A stretch of DNA of 64,000 nt, taken from Megalobrama amblycephala. Lineage: Eukaryota > Chordata > Actinopteri > Cypriniformes > Xenocyprididae. Numbering within the stretch: the first letter of the stretch is position 1; every line of letters begins with the position of its first letter. Shown here piece after piece: positions 37,277-51,242 of this stretch. Below the pieces are notes generated by a model. It searched no databases. It was not told where the DNA came from and saw only the letters and a list, made by a program, of their open reading frames with translations. A program made the translations under genes and the position numbers. The stretch is from the NCBI RefSeq assembly GCF_018812025.1, contig NC_063052.1, positions 24,368,226 to 24,432,225 on the forward strand. The letters are read 5' to 3'.

Positions 37277-37976
37277 CTATGCACGAAAAATAAACTCTAA
37301 TCAAATACAAAAAAGAGACTGATTTGCTTTAAACTTCCATTTTCACTTTTATTAATAATTAGATGTATACTTGAATTACATTTTGATCCTGCACAGTTCT
37401 TTAATTTCTAAAATGTATGTATTTTTCTTACCCTGTCTGGGAAATCCACTGTTAAATGGGAAATAACTAATTTGCAGCATGTCTTACACAAACATACATT
37501 CAGCAAACCCAGTTTACATCACTGTTTTCTGACTTATATACTGTTGGAGGAAGTGATACATGGGTGGAGTGTGTGAGTCGAAATTTACATACAAAAATTG
37601 TGTAACTTGAGAACCCCCACCACCACCAAAGTAGCACTTTCGGCTCTGCAGGGGTGTTAAAAATCACCTGCCGATTTTTCAAATAATTGAACAGATCTCC
37701 CAAATAAAACTAATCAGATTCAATCACATTTATATTGATAATTTACTCAAAGGTCCAGTAGGGTGGGAAGCTGGACTTTTACCTATATCAATACCAAACC
37801 CTGTGTCACAATGAGGTCCACCACTGTGAGACATTACCTCTACCACAACACCCAAAAGGATTTCCTAATTCAAAAATCAGTACTTGTGACCATAAGGATG
37901 TACAGATATTGGATTGTACCCTTGTTAACATAGAGCTTATGAGACACTCAGGACACTCTGTCTGTCTGATGTTATA

Positions 37977-39780
37977 CAACCCCAATTCCAGAAAGGTTGG
38001 GACATTTTGTAAAATAAAATCAAGAATCTGTGATTTGTTCATTCTCTTTAACTTTATTTATTTTCATTTAACTGACAAAAGTACAAAGAAAAAAATGCCA
38101 GTGTTTTCACTAAATGAATTGTATTTTGCAAATATGAATACACGTTGATGGCGGCAACAAAAAAATGTTGGGACAGAGGCAAAAAAGTGAAAGATTAAAG
38201 AATATCCAAGTTAAACTGTTTTGAAACAGTCCACAATAAGCAGGTAAACTGGTAATAGGTGAGGGTATTGTGTTTGGGTATAAAAGGAGCATCCACCAAA
38301 GGCTCAGCCTTTGCAAGCAAAGATTAGTGATGGCTCATCACTTTGTGCGAAATTTCATGAGAGAATTGTCAAACAATTCAAAAATCACATTTTTCAATGC
38401 AAGATTGCAAAGTATTTGGGTCTTTCATCATACCATGCATTTTGAAAAGATTCAGGGAATCCAGAGAAATCTCAGTATGTATGGCAAAGCAAGAAAACCT
38501 CTGTTGTGTGTGTGACCTTCAAGCCCTCAGATGGCGTTGCATGAGAAACCATCATGCTACTGTGTTATATATAGCCACATGGGCTTGGGAGTACTTTGGA
38601 AAACCGTTGTTACTTAACACAATCTGTCGCTGCATCAAGAAATGCAACTTGAATCTCTGTAATACAAAGAGAAAGTTATACATCTGTTCAATGCAGAGAT
38701 AGCCTTGAGTTCTCTGGGCCCGAGCTCATTTCAGATGGTCTAAAAGAAAGTGAAAATGTGTGCTGTGGTCAGATGAGTCCACCATTCAGCTTGTTTTGGG
38801 GAAAAACTGACTTCAACCTTTCTGTCCCAAAGACGAAAAAGACCATCCAGACTTTCATCAACGACAGGTGCAAAAGCAAACACCTGTCATGGTATGGGGT
38901 GCATCAGTGCAAACGGGCATGGGTGACTTGATATGTGTGAAGGTACCACTGACGTGGAGGCATGTATTGGGATGTATACTGCCATCAAGATGACATCTTT
39001 CCTGGGAAGCAAGACAATGCCAGGCCTCATTCTGCATGTGCTACAAACACAATGGTTTCTTAGACACTCTACACCGAGAGGATGTGCTTGGGTGGCCTTC
39101 CTGCAAGTCTAGATATGTCTCCTATTGGAAATGAATCAAACAAAGACGACCACAGACTGTTGAGCAGCTGTCTTGTATCAGGTGATATTGGGCAAAAATT
39201 CCACTTCCAAAACTGCAACATTTAGTATCTTCAATTCCCAAACGATTAAAAAGGATAATTAAAAGCAAAGGTATGTGACATAGTATTAAACATGCCTCTG
39301 TCCCAACTTTTCTGGAGTTGTAGCCATCAAAATAAAAATTTGAATATATATACAAAATACACAAATTGGTCAATGAAAATTTTTGACTTTTGGAAAATTT
39401 TGGCGCTCTAGCGGTTAATAAACAGAACTGCATGCGTCTTGCGGAAGAACATTGTAGCCGGAGCTACTTCTCTCTGTTTATGTCACGCAGGTAGGCTGTG
39501 CTACTCCGCAGTGGTACGAACTGAACCAGTCTAAAATAGTCCGAATATAAACACTTATAGGTGTTCCTATGATTCAGTATAAGACAAAAACACGGTTTGG
39601 AAAGTGGATTCATGATGTACTCGCTTATTACATAATTTCTGTAAATTTTGAATACAAAAAAAAAAAAAAAAAAAAAAATACGGACAGCAGCTTTAAATAA
39701 AGGTTAAACAGAATAAACGAATAACAGATTCTTGATTTTATTGCAATTTACAAAATGTCCCAACTTTTCTCGAATTGGGG
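37977..39780 (+). mobile_element. old Tc1-like element (CAACCCC ends)
   Basis: After TA at 37975-37976 the left end reads CAACCCCAATTCCAGAAAGG; the right end at about 39780 is its degraded complement. Plus-strand transposase remnants include LWSDESTIQLVLG, near the first catalytic Asp, but stops abound. Same family as the younger element at 45477-46960. It contains a later insertion at about 39395-39705. Confidence 0.82.
39395..39705. mobile_element. small element inserted in the Tc1-like copy
   Basis: Starts near 'ggcgctctagcggttaa', contains 'aactgcatgcgtcttgcgga' and ends in an A-run followed by 'cagcagctttaaa'. Related partial copies lie at 40905-41053, 53760-53840 and 54385-54540. Confidence 0.6.
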
Positions 39781-40900
39781 GAATACAGGGATTAAGGTAG
39801 CCAGTTCAAATACACACATGAGCCAACAAGTGCCAATGCAGTTATTTCGTTTTTTATTATGACTGTAAAGAGTGTTCAGTTTGTCATCTGACCTGCCTAC
39901 TTCAGGATGACTTTACAAAAACAGGTTCTTGAGAGGAAAAAGCCTCAGAACTCAAAGTCCATCTCTATACTGCTAATCTTTGTCATGAGACCTGCAACCA
40001 GCTAAGCAAATGGTAATATGTGGTCATAATTTGTTAGTAGGCAGTGAGGTTACAGACATCAGGCAGCTCTTTTCACTTCTCATTAGTTTCAAGATAACTA
40101 AATAAGAGTCAGATACATGGTGCATGACTGCTTTTTCTCATTTTAATAACATATCTACCACAACCCAGATTACAGATGTTACATTTTTTGGGCAAATTTT
40201 ACAGATAGAAAGAGGTGCCTTCTGCATCTAAAATCTGATAAAGTGTGCAGAACATGAACTTGTGAACTCTGACCCTGATGGCAAGAAAGCAGAGGTCAGG
40301 AACTGTAATGACATTATTGGACACATTGCTTTTTCTATGGTTAACTGTCTTTGTGTATTTTAGATAACCAGAATATATATCTAACAGATTCCAGTTAATG
40401 ACTGGGAAAGCAATTTCTGAGTTGTGTGATTGACGCTCAGAAATATTAGGAGAGAAACCCCTGAAATACAAAACAAGGAGACAATTAATGATTCTGACTC
40501 TGGAAAATTTATGGCTCAACTAAATTGTGCAATTAAACATTTATAAGTCATTTGTCGCCCTGATTACAAAATGTGGGCGATTTATCATCTACTTCCTAAA
40601 ATCTCAAATGACTGTGGATGAAAAGCATTTTGTGCTTTGAACAGAGCACAAAATAGCCTACATAAACAGTAAAGGCAATCAGACAATGTTTAAAAAAAGG
40701 CAACCCACAATTCTGTTGGGAGACTATTCTAATGAAAGTGACACACTGATACAAAAGACTCCTTATTCTTATAAAAGTAATGAAAAAATAAAAATCCAGT
40801 ACAGAAGAGAGACTGCCCAGAGTGGAAACTAATGCATTGTGAAATAATGTTTTTTCCCCACTCTTCCTTGTTTTAATTAGCAATTGGTAAGGAGCTTCAT
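39781..40900. other. gene-free stretch
   Basis: Intergenic between cbx3 and the snx10 5' region. Minus-strand ORFs of about 100 codons here (40199-40519, 40596-40883) lack motifs and splice support. Confidence 0.5.
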
Positions 40901-40904
40901 TTAA

Positions 40905-41053
40905 AGGTACACTTTGTAACTTTTGAAACTCTAGTGGTTAAACAAAACTGCATGCGACTTGTGGACGAAAACTGTAGACGGAGCCAATTCGGTTTACATA
41001 CATGACGAGCCATGCAGGTACTAGGCTACTCCACATAGTTACATAGTGTACCT
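40905..41053. mobile_element. TTAA-flanked MITE, 149 bp
   Basis: Ends AGGTACACTTTGTAAC and AGTGTACCT, flanked by TTAA at 40901-40904 and 41054-41057. Confidence 0.8.
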
Positions 41054-41553
41054 TTAAAATCCATTATTACAGCAAAACAGATTTGACCTATAAAGCAGGC
41101 ACAACAAGTCAGCTGTGGCACTTTAATCTGTTCATTCCATAGTTTTTAACGATGCTACTCGCAACCACGACAAAGCGTTAAAATAGCAGAAGGCGGCAAA
41201 CAAATGTTTTGTGAATGTTAGAGGTTCTCCCATTTAATACAAAGAGATCCATCTATTATGTTTGTACAAAAAGCACATTTTAGTATGCTTAATAACAGTT
41301 CCAAAGTCTGTCAAATACAAGAACAAGTCATTCCACTCATTTCTGACGTGGTGGAAAACGGCTCACTACATCACACCACAAAAGCGCACATTGCATGCTA
41401 ACAGCCCAAAGAAAACACTTTAAACTTTAAAGCACTCAAATAACCATGTTTTGAGGCAGATAGTAAAGGCTTCATAGCCATAAATATCCAACAAAACATT
41501 ACTTTGAATATTCAAGACATCATGCAAGCAGATTAAAAGCAGGCATATAAACC

Positions 41554-41559
41554 TTTATT
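41554..41559 (-). terminator. cbx3: cbx3 poly(A) signal
   Basis: AATAAA on the minus strand, 441 bp after the stop codon, in a suitable AT-rich context. Defines a 3' UTR of roughly 41540-41999. Confidence 0.6.
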
Positions 41560-41999
41560 GAACTAAAAAATAAGAAATATTTACACAAACATTTACATAA
41601 ACAGACACTTCCAATATTCATGTAAACAAGAATAAAAAGAAAAACTACTACAATAATGACAACATTGCCAACCAAAAGAAACTATGAACATGAATAGAAA
41701 TATGTTTTGGATCCCTTTCAATGACAAGATGAGTGGAGGAAAAACACAAGCCAGTGCGTTAATGATGAACAGCACTGCGGTGACACCTAGTTCAAAGAAA
41801 GTTAAAGCATCCTATATGGTAACTTTTAAAAACGCTCGTCTCATCTGCACATACTTTCATTGGTTCACTACAGTCATGCACACAGCTTCCAGCCAAATCT
41901 CAATACATTTAAAATTCCTCCACCAGACTATCAACATTTCTGCTAATACCGTACAGGTGGAAGACACTAACGTATGGTTCAATGAGATTTGCGGTGGTG

Positions 42000-43298
<1,299 letters not shown>

Positions 43299-44018
43299 CT
43301 AAAACGTGCAAAAGACTGATATGATGAATCAGGAACCTGATTAAGGATTTAAAATCATTTAAAGCTTTAAACATTGAAAGGCATATTCCTCTTCGAAAAA
43401 TAAATCATTTAAGAAAAAAAGTTGCCATATTTATGACTTGCACAATGATGCTAAAATGGCTAATGTTTACATATTTACTGAAACATTAATTCAAGTCCGT
43501 TCATAAATGTTCTAGGATCTTAAAAAATCATTTGCGATTAACGTCAAAACTAATTAATTTACGTGGTGCCTTGTATTTGTTGCTAGTATGTTAACGAGCT
43601 AACTACGCATGTATGAACAGGCCAGAGGCCCGAACGTAGTTCAAACTACTTTTTGGGATTATACCTTTTATTATATATGGACAACAGTGCTGTCCGAATG
43701 AATGTCTGACTATTAAAAACATCGTTGTTCTCTTATTATTCACTAAAACACTCGCTGGTTTTAGATAGCCAGAGTTAGCTTAATCGCTAGTTGGAAAATA
43801 CACACACACACATAAAAACACTAGATTATAAAATATATGTATGCTATAAACATCCTGCATGTATGCATCTTACATCTACGCAAACTGAAACAACTAAAGA
43901 TACCAAAAACAACAGATTTAAGATAAATGCGTATTGCAATAAATGAAGCTGCAGCATTCTAACAGCAAACTACAATGGACGGTGCTGCAGCACGAGATGC
44001 ATGCGCGCGAAAACTCAC

Positions 44019-44260
44019 CCTCACAATGGAAAAGGATTAAATGTGATTTACAAATCTTCACGCTTCTCGACCTGCAAATAGATGCAGCGAAAACGTTTCG
44101 CACTTTAACCAGGCACAAACTTTTAAAACTTTTACTCACTTGGTACACTATAAATCAATGAAAGATAAGTCGACTGAGGCTCGACGAAGGCCAGCCCGAA
44201 TCGTACGCGAGGACGTAAAGCCACGCCTAGGAGCGGTCACGTGTCTCCAATGAGGTTTTT
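44019..44260 (-). promoter_or_regulatory. cbx3: cbx3 promoter and 5' non-coding exon region
   Basis: CpG-enriched patch 0.8-0.95 kb upstream of the ATG exon. Two minus-strand donors are possible: GTACCAA|GTGAGT (exon edge 44140) and GTGAGG|GTGAGT (44019). Upstream lie an E-box CACGTG (44238-44243) and a CCAAT motif at about 44247. A housekeeping-type promoter is expected for cbx3. Confidence 0.5.
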
Positions 44261-45399
44261 TCACAGGGCGGGGCAACCGTGATTTCAAAAAATCATTTTC
44301 GTCTGCATGTCAGGTCATTCAAAATATCATAATTCAGTACATTGAGATGTACATGATATCACCTGATATCAACTTTAAGGTCCTCACACTCAGAATATTA
44401 AAAGTATGGTTATAGTCTAAATCTGTTAATTGCTGTATCCAAGTTTATATGTTAGCTCAGCACTCAAATCTGATGACAGACTTACTGCAATAATTGAATT
44501 CCTTGATTTAAATAACTGAATGATATATTCCTATCAATACTAACTGTTTGAAAATCTAATTAAAATGTATAATGCACTTCTGTAATCTTAAATCTGCAAA
44601 ATTGTCACACTTAAAGAGATTCAAGATTTTTAAAAAGGAGTAGGCTAAATACATTTGTAAACAATGCCACTGCATATTTTGCATAACATATTTCAAACAC
44701 AAACCTTTCGCGAAGAATTTCATCCTTTTAATTAGACTTTTTCAGATAGATACACCAACATTTTGACTTACATCAAAGCGAAACTCCTTTACCATACCTC
44801 AGAATTTATTTGCGATGAAACGGAGCGATCATTCCACAGGAACAAGGTACAGCCCCTTTCCTCAGCAACCTATGTCCTGTGGGATCCTTTCGATTATATC
44901 ATCAGCATTAAAGTGACGACTACAGATTTTTTTATAAGTGACTTTCTCACACGAATTATGTCAATCCTCTTTTGGCGCGTTTCCTGATCTGTAGGGAAAC
45001 CGTGAAAACTTATGACGGAGTTAAACTTTGCGGAAGCATGGCACGATGTGACACAATATTCTTTCGTTCTGCTGTTCTCCCGCTTTAGAAACTTAAACCT
45101 TTTGGAACTCATAATTTTGGAACTCAAACAGTTGCATTTTTTTGTTTGATGACAAGACCGAGATCGGAAGCCACAATACTTCTTCCTTTAGGATTTTGTG
45201 GGTCGCGCGGTACCGCCGTCACCAAAACCATTTCCATACCCGAACCATTATATCACATAAACATTCAAATAACACATCAGACACTTTGCATTCTTCAGTA
45301 ATCCATCTGGGTCAGTGTTGCCAACTGATTTTCAGGGAAAGTTGCTAAAGGCGGGTCGATTGTTGCTAAGGTGACAGGAAATATCATATATAGCTAAAA
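44261..45399. other. gene-free stretch where hnrnpa2b1 would be expected
   Basis: In mammals HNRNPA2B1 is divergently transcribed from here. I find no RRM-encoding exon on either strand: no RNP1-like KGFGFVTF or RNP2-like KLFIGGL reading. ORFs at 44763-44987 and 45142-45348 are motif-free. A few CpG-rich spots occur at 44995-45220. Confidence 0.55.
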
Positions 45400-45476
45400 T
45401 AGTGCTGTCAAACGATTAATCGCATCCAAAATTTGTGTTTACATAACATAGTATGTGTGTGTACTGTGTATATTTA

Positions 45477-46960
45477 CAACCCAAATTCCGGAAATGTTGG
45501 GACGTTTTTTAAATTTGAATAAAATGAAAACTAAAAGACTTTCAAGTCACATGAGCCAATATTTTATTCACAATAGAAAATAGATAACATAACAAATGTT
45601 TAAACAGAGAAATTTTACACTTTTATCCACTAAATGAGCTCATTTCAAATTTGATGCCTGCTACAGATCTCAAAAAAGTTGGCATGTGGGCAACAAATGG
45701 CTGAAAAAGCAAAAAAATTTGAAAAGATTCAGCTGGGAGAACATCTAGCAACTAATTAAGTTGATTGATATCAGGTAACATGATTAGTTATAAAAGGGAT
45801 GTCTTAGAGTGGCAGAGTCTCTCAGAAGTAAAGATGGGCAGAGGCTCTCCAATCTGTGAAAGACTGCGTAAAAAGATTGTGGAAAACAATGATGCATAAC
45901 ATCATCAAAAGATTCAGAGAAACTGGAGAAATCTCTGTGCGTAAGGGACAAGGCCAAATACCTTTATTGGATGCACATGGTCTTCGGGCCCTCAGATGAC
46001 ACTGCATCACTCAATGACATTACGAAATGGCTTCCAGAAACCACTGTCGGTAAACACAATCCGCCGTGCCATCTGTAGATGCCAACTAAAGCTCTATCAT
46101 GCAAAAAGGAAGCCATATGTGAAAATGGTCCAGAAGCACCATCATGTCCTGTGTGCCAAGGCTCATTTAAAATGGACAAAGTGGAAAAGTGTTCTATGGT
46201 CAGACGAGTCTAAATTTGACATTCTTGTTGGAAATCATGGACGCCGTGTCCTCCGGGTTAAAGAGGAGGGAGACCTTTTAGCATGTTATCAGCATTCAGT
46301 TCAAAAGCCAGCATCTCTGATGGGGGTGCATAAGTGCATACGGTATGGGCAGCTTGCATGTTTTGGAAGGCACTATGAATGCTGAAAGGTACATAAAGAT
46401 TTCCAGACGACGTCTATTTCAGGGAAGGCCTTGTGTATTTCAGCAGGACAATGCAAAACCACATACTGCAGCTATTACAACAGCATGGCTTCATCTTAGA
46501 AGAGTCCAGGTGCTGAATTGGCCTGCCTGCATTCCAGATCTTTCACCTATAGAGAACATTTGGTACATCATTAAACAAAAAAATACGTCAAAGATGACCA
46601 CAAACTCTTCAGCAGCTGGAAACCTATATCAGGCAAGAATGGGACCAAATTCCAACACCAAAACTCCAGGAACTCATTATCTCGATGCCAAGACGTCTTC
46701 AAACTGTTTTGAAAAGAAGAGGAGATTCTACACCATGGTAAACATGCCCCCGTCCCAACTATTTTGAGACCTGTAGCAGGCATCAAATTTGAAATGAGCT
46801 CATTTTGTGCATAAAACTGTAAAATTTCTCAGTTTAAACATTTGTTATGTTATCTATGTTCTATTGTGAATAAAATATTGGCTCATGTGATTTGAAAGTC
46901 TTTTACTTTTAATTTTATTCAAATTTAAAAAACGTCCCAACTTTTCCTGAATTCGGGTTG
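45477..46960 (+). mobile_element. Tc1-like transposon, nearly complete, nested
   Basis: Ends CAACCCAAATTCCGGAAATG and its near-complement, flanked by TA at 45475-45476 and 46961-46962. The inverted ends are about 60 bp (shorter than in the CAGGTG family) and lie just outside internal sequences such as GAGCTCATTTCAAATTTGAT that recur inverted at both sides. 1484 bp. The transposase is disrupted. It is younger than its host MITE. Confidence 0.9.
45836..46767 (+). pseudogene. Tc1-like DD34E transposase, frameshifted
   Basis: Starts MGRGSPICERLRKKIVENN with an early frame break near 45890. Later blocks are intact: [11 protein letters not shown] with catalytic Asp at codon 46203-46205, VFQQDNAKPHTA with Asp at 46447-46449, and DLSPIENIW with Glu at 46552-46554. 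The last Asp and Glu are 35 codons apart, i.e. D34E as in Tc1. The first and second Asp are 244 nt apart, not a multiple of three, which locates a second frameshift between them. The enzyme would have cut and pasted at TA sites. This copy is inactive. Confidence 0.88.
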
Positions 46961-47204
46961 TATTATGTATATATTAATACACACACATACATGTATTTTA
47001 GAAACATTTAGCTACATGTATACTTATATATAATTTATATTATATATAAAATATGTATATTTATATATAAACAATATTTTTGTAAAATATATACATGCAT
47101 GTGTGTGTATTTATATATACATAATAAATATACACAGTACACACACATATATTATGTAAACACAAACTTTTATTTTGGATGCAATTAATCGTTTGACAGC
47201 ACTA

Positions 47205-47601
47205 ATATAAAACTGACATTTGGATATTTGACTTACCAGTTACAAAATGTTTACTGCACACATAGGCATACTGAGTGTCAGGATTCCACAATTTACCCAT
47301 TCTTCCTGCTGTGCTGATGCTACATGTCTTTTACCTGTATCCACTTTTGTCTCCTTAAAAGTTGGCTAAGGCTTTTACAGTTCGGTAGCTAATAAAAACT
47401 TAGTTCTGTTTTTTTTTTTTTTTAGCTTGTTTGCTGTACACCCTGTCACACAGCAGCTTTTAGGCATTGTTCTGTCTTTTGTTGGAAGCAATAAATGACA
47501 AGGAGGCAGCCCCGGGGTGGGCGTGGCTTACATGCGCTCTGTCTCTATGCTTACCTGTCATGTTCATGCAAAGATTTTATGTTTAAAGTACAATGGCAAA
47601 A
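47205..47601. other. gene-free stretch
   Basis: No gene. A T-run lies at 47409-47423. Confidence 0.5.
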
Positions 47602-47609
47602 CCTAGAAG

Positions 47610-48027
47610 CAGTGTTGGGGAAAGTTGCTTTTAAAAGTAATGCATTACAATATTGCATTACTCCATAAAAAAGTAACTAATTGCGTTAGTTACTTTTTAT
47701 GAAAAGTAATGCATTACATTACTTTCACTTTTGGGCTAGCTTGTTTGTTTTTTAATAACAACAAAAAAGTTCTATTTTTGGCAAATGTTTAAGGCCCTTT
47801 CACACCAAAAGTGAAATGAATAAGCCTCAGGCTGAAGGAAATGCATATTTACGCCTGTACATTAGAGGGCACCGCTCAAACAAACCTTTAGGCTGTGCTG
47901 CCATTCTTGATTAAAGAAGAATAGGATATGTGCAAGTGAGATGAGTAAATGCAGCTGTCAGTCAATAGTTACTAGAAAAAGTAATCTGATTACATAAGTT
48001 ACTTGTAATGTGTTACCCCCAACACTG
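47610..48027. mobile_element. hAT-type MITE with 8-bp duplication
   Basis: Ends CAGTGTTGGGGAAAGT and ACCCCCAACACTG, flanked by CCTAGAAG at 47602-47609 and 48028-48035. 418 bp. The 'gtaatgcattac' palindromic interior is non-coding. Confidence 0.93.
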
Positions 48028-48042
48028 CCTAGAAGTCTAGAT

Positions 48043-48226
48043 CAGGGGTCTCCAAACTCAGTCCTGGAGGGCCACTGTCCTGCAGAATTTAGCTCCAATC
48101 CAAGTTAAACACATCTGAACCAACTAACCAAGGTCTATTAGGCATACTAGAAACTTCCAGGCAGGTGTGTTGAGGTAAGATGAAGCTAAACTCTGCAGGA
48201 CAGGGGCCACTGTTTGGAGACCCCTG
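48043..48226. mobile_element. second hAT-type MITE, directly adjacent
   Basis: Ends CAGGGGTCTCCAAACTCAGT and TGTTTGGAGACCCCTG, flanked by GTCTAGAT at 48035-48042 and 48227-48234. Its left duplication shares one base with the right duplication of the preceding element. Confidence 0.93.
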
Positions 48227-48229
48227 GTC

Positions 48230-48838
48230 TAGATTATAAGATTTGTTTAAGTCTTTTATTTTCTAAACTATTATTTTTAGCAGTTGGCTGTACTGAAAAT
48301 AGATGTCTCCATTATATTTTCCACATTGCTGCTGCCAAGATAGTCCAATTTCTGCCTACACTGTTTTTAATTCATTTCTGCCTTTATTGGCCCCTTTAGC
48401 AGTTGTATAGGTTTCTTTGTCTTTACTCCCAAAATGTTCTGGCACCCATAAAAACTAATGGACTGATGCTGTTTAGTTACACTTAAAAACACAATTAGGC
48501 ATGTATATTGTCACTTGTGGACCTATAGCATCTGTTATAGAGCAACCATAAGTCACCATGAATTAATGAATAAAAACAAGTGACCACTATTTTGAACATA
48601 TTTAAATGAACTGTTTTTTTTTTTTTTTACCTTTTCACATTTAAAACTTTTTCCTTTCAACAACACAAAATCAACATTTTGACCATTCTTTTATATATAA
48701 AGCAATTCAAAACCAGCATGATGTTGCAACTACCTTTATATTGATGATTGTGTTCATGTGTTGCCGGTTTGGTTCTTTGCTTTCAGTTCAGAGAGTACAT
48801 GACGTTAGTCGCATTATGCCATTCAACATCATCTAGTA
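48230..48838. other. gene-free stretch
   Basis: AT-rich with a T-run at about 48614-48629. No supported gene. Confidence 0.5.
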
Positions 48839-48840
48839 TA

Positions 48841-50105
48841 CAGGTGCATCTCAATAAATTAGAATGTCGTGGAAAAGTTAATTTATTTCAGTAATTTAAC
48901 TCAAATTGTGGAACTCGTGTATTAAATAAATTCAGTGCACACAGACTGAAGTAATTTAAGTCTTTGGTTCTTTTAATTGTGATGATTTTAGCTCACATTT
49001 AACAAAAACCCACCAATTCACCATCTCAAAAAATTAGAATACTTCATAAGATCAATAAAAAAGGATATTTTAAACAGAAATGTCAGGCCTCTGAAAAGTA
49101 TGTTCATTTCTATGCACTCAATACTTGGTTGGGCCTCCTTTTGTATGAATTGCTGCATCAATGCAGCGTGGCATGGAGGCAATCAGCCTGTGGAACTGCT
49201 CAGGTGTAATGGAAGCCCAGGTTGCTTTGATAGCAGCCTTCAGGTCATCTGCATTGTTGGGTCTGGTGTCTCTCATCTTCCTCTTGACAATACCCCATAG
49301 ATTCTCTATGGGGTTCAGGTCAAGTGAGTTTGCTGGCCAATCAAGCACAGTAACACCATGGTCATTGAACCAGCTTTTGGTACCTTTGGCAGTGTGGGCA
49401 GGTGCCAAAATTGATTTCCAAATGAAATGCAAAATTTTCTTTCATCTGAAAATAAGACTTTGGACCACTGAGCAACAGTCCAGTTCTTTTTCTCCTTAGC
49501 CTAGGTAAGACACTTCTGACAATGTCTTTGGTTCAGAAGTGGCTTGGTACGTGGAATGAAACAGTTGTAGACCATTTCCTGAAGACGTCTGTCTCTTCTA
49601 AGTTCTTAAATCGGCTTCGCCTGACAATCTTCTCAAGTCTGTGGTCATTCCTTTCACTTGTACACCTTTTCCTACCACACTTTTTCCTTCCAGTCAACTT
49701 TCCATGAATATGCTTTGGCACAGCACTCTGTGAACAGCCAGCTCTTTCAGCAATGACCCTCTGTGGCTTACCCTCATTGTAGAGGGTCTTGATGATCGTC
49801 TTCTGGACAACTGTCAAGTTAGCAGACTTCCCCATGACTGCTGTTGGGATTACTAACCTAAACCCAGTATTTATACCCTGAGAATAGTAATGTAATAGAA
49901 CTTGAAATTAAATATTCTAATAATTTGAGATACTGATTTTTTGATTTTGATGAGCAGCAAGCTGTAATCATCAAAATGAAAACAAAAAAAGTCTTGAAAT
50001 ATTTTACTTTATGTCTAATAAATCTAAAATATATTTAAGTTTTACTTTTTGAATTACAGAAAAAAACACTTTTTCATGATATTCTAATTTATTAAGATGC
50101 ACCTG
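48841..50105 (-). mobile_element. Tc1 transposon with internal deletion
   Basis: Ends CAGGTGCATCTCAATAAATT and its complement, flanked by TA at 48839-48840 and 50106-50107. The minus strand keeps the transposase N-terminus (49835-49533, MGKSANLTVVQKTIIKTLYN, helix-turn-helix with GKLTGRKKCGRKR) and the C-terminus (49432-49118, DLNPIENLWGIVKRKMRD). The part between, with the first two catalytic Asp residues, is deleted. At 1265 bp it is about 0.3 kb short of full length. It is a non-autonomous derivative. Confidence 0.9.
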
Positions 50106-51238
50106 TATAACCCAAAAACATCACTATAACATAATTGTCAGTATTAATATAATTTGTGCAGTTTAAAATTTAAGGACAGAGATAAAATGCATAATTTAGA
50201 AAATTTTAGCTTGATACTGCTGTCAAGTGTGGCATTGCATAGAATGATTTTCTGTGAAATAGCATCCATAAAACAAAAATAGAATAAAAGAATAAACTCA
50301 ACAGTAACTTTTTTGTCCTCCTTTATTCATTTTAAAATATATAAAAGAGCCAGATCTTGAATATCCCTGTTTAAAATTGAAGGTATTCCAACCCCTTACA
50401 CACGCATACACAAATAATTGCTCAAAAACACACAAAATAGAAAAATCAAAGAAAAACTGAAGGAAAGAGAGAAAGAGCGAGAGAGAGAAACCACTTCTAC
50501 TCACAAACACAAATCAAACCACTCTGCCAATAAAGAAAATAAACAAGAGGATCATTTGCTTGGGCCCAATATTACTTTTAATACTAATTCACTAATTAAT
50601 TAGTCATTTAGCTGATGTAGTACTTGCATTTTCTAAATTATAACTGTGCTATGAGGTAGACCAAAACTCACCAATTCTGTTTTCTTTTAATTAGTTCCAC
50701 TTTGTTTTTACTTTGACTTCACTTCAAAGATGACCACTTCTATGTATATTTAAAATGTGACAAACAGAGTGCAAAAAATAAAAAGGAAAATTAAGTTGAA
50801 AACATAACTGCAATCCAACCTTATAAAGCCTTTATAAAAAGCTATCAGAAAGCATTATAATTTTTCTTTTTAGGCAAGTGCATAAATGTAAAATGCAAAT
50901 GTAATTTATTATAAAGGAACAGTTTAAGCAGAGTGATACTGTTAGTCATGAATACACAATTACAATATTTTAACTGTGTATCTCAGTGGTGAGAGAAACA
51001 AATTGAGGTGTGAAGGTAACTGCAAGTTACATCTAATGAAAGTTGTATTTTATTAATATGTTTGCAAATACAGTAGTCAACATTGAAGTGGATCAAAAAA
51101 GTTAATCAAAGTTGTCCTAAGAACTAAGATGTCCTAAGAAGGTTTTAGGACAACTTTGATGAAAGGTTTTGATCCACTTCAGATGTTGACTACTGTAGTT
51201 TAAATTGAATTAGGATCATTGCTGTGGGGTTCTGTGTG
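50106..51238. other. gene-free stretch
   Basis: Intergenic, AT-rich. It contains an inverted repeat at 51068-51200 (ACAGTAGTCAACAT... against ATGTTGACTACTGTAG, and CCTAAGAACTAAGATGTCC), a small hairpin MITE of about 130 bp. Confidence 0.55.
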
Positions 51239-51242
51239 TTAA

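Larger units (their letters stand above)
45402..47202. mobile_element. TA-flanked MITE interrupted by a Tc1-like element
   Basis: Ends GTGCTGTCAAACGATTAATC and its complement, flanked by TA at 45400-45401 and 47203-47204. The interior is rich in TATATA and GTGTGT. The 45477-46960 element sits 75 bp inside the left end. Confidence 0.85.
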
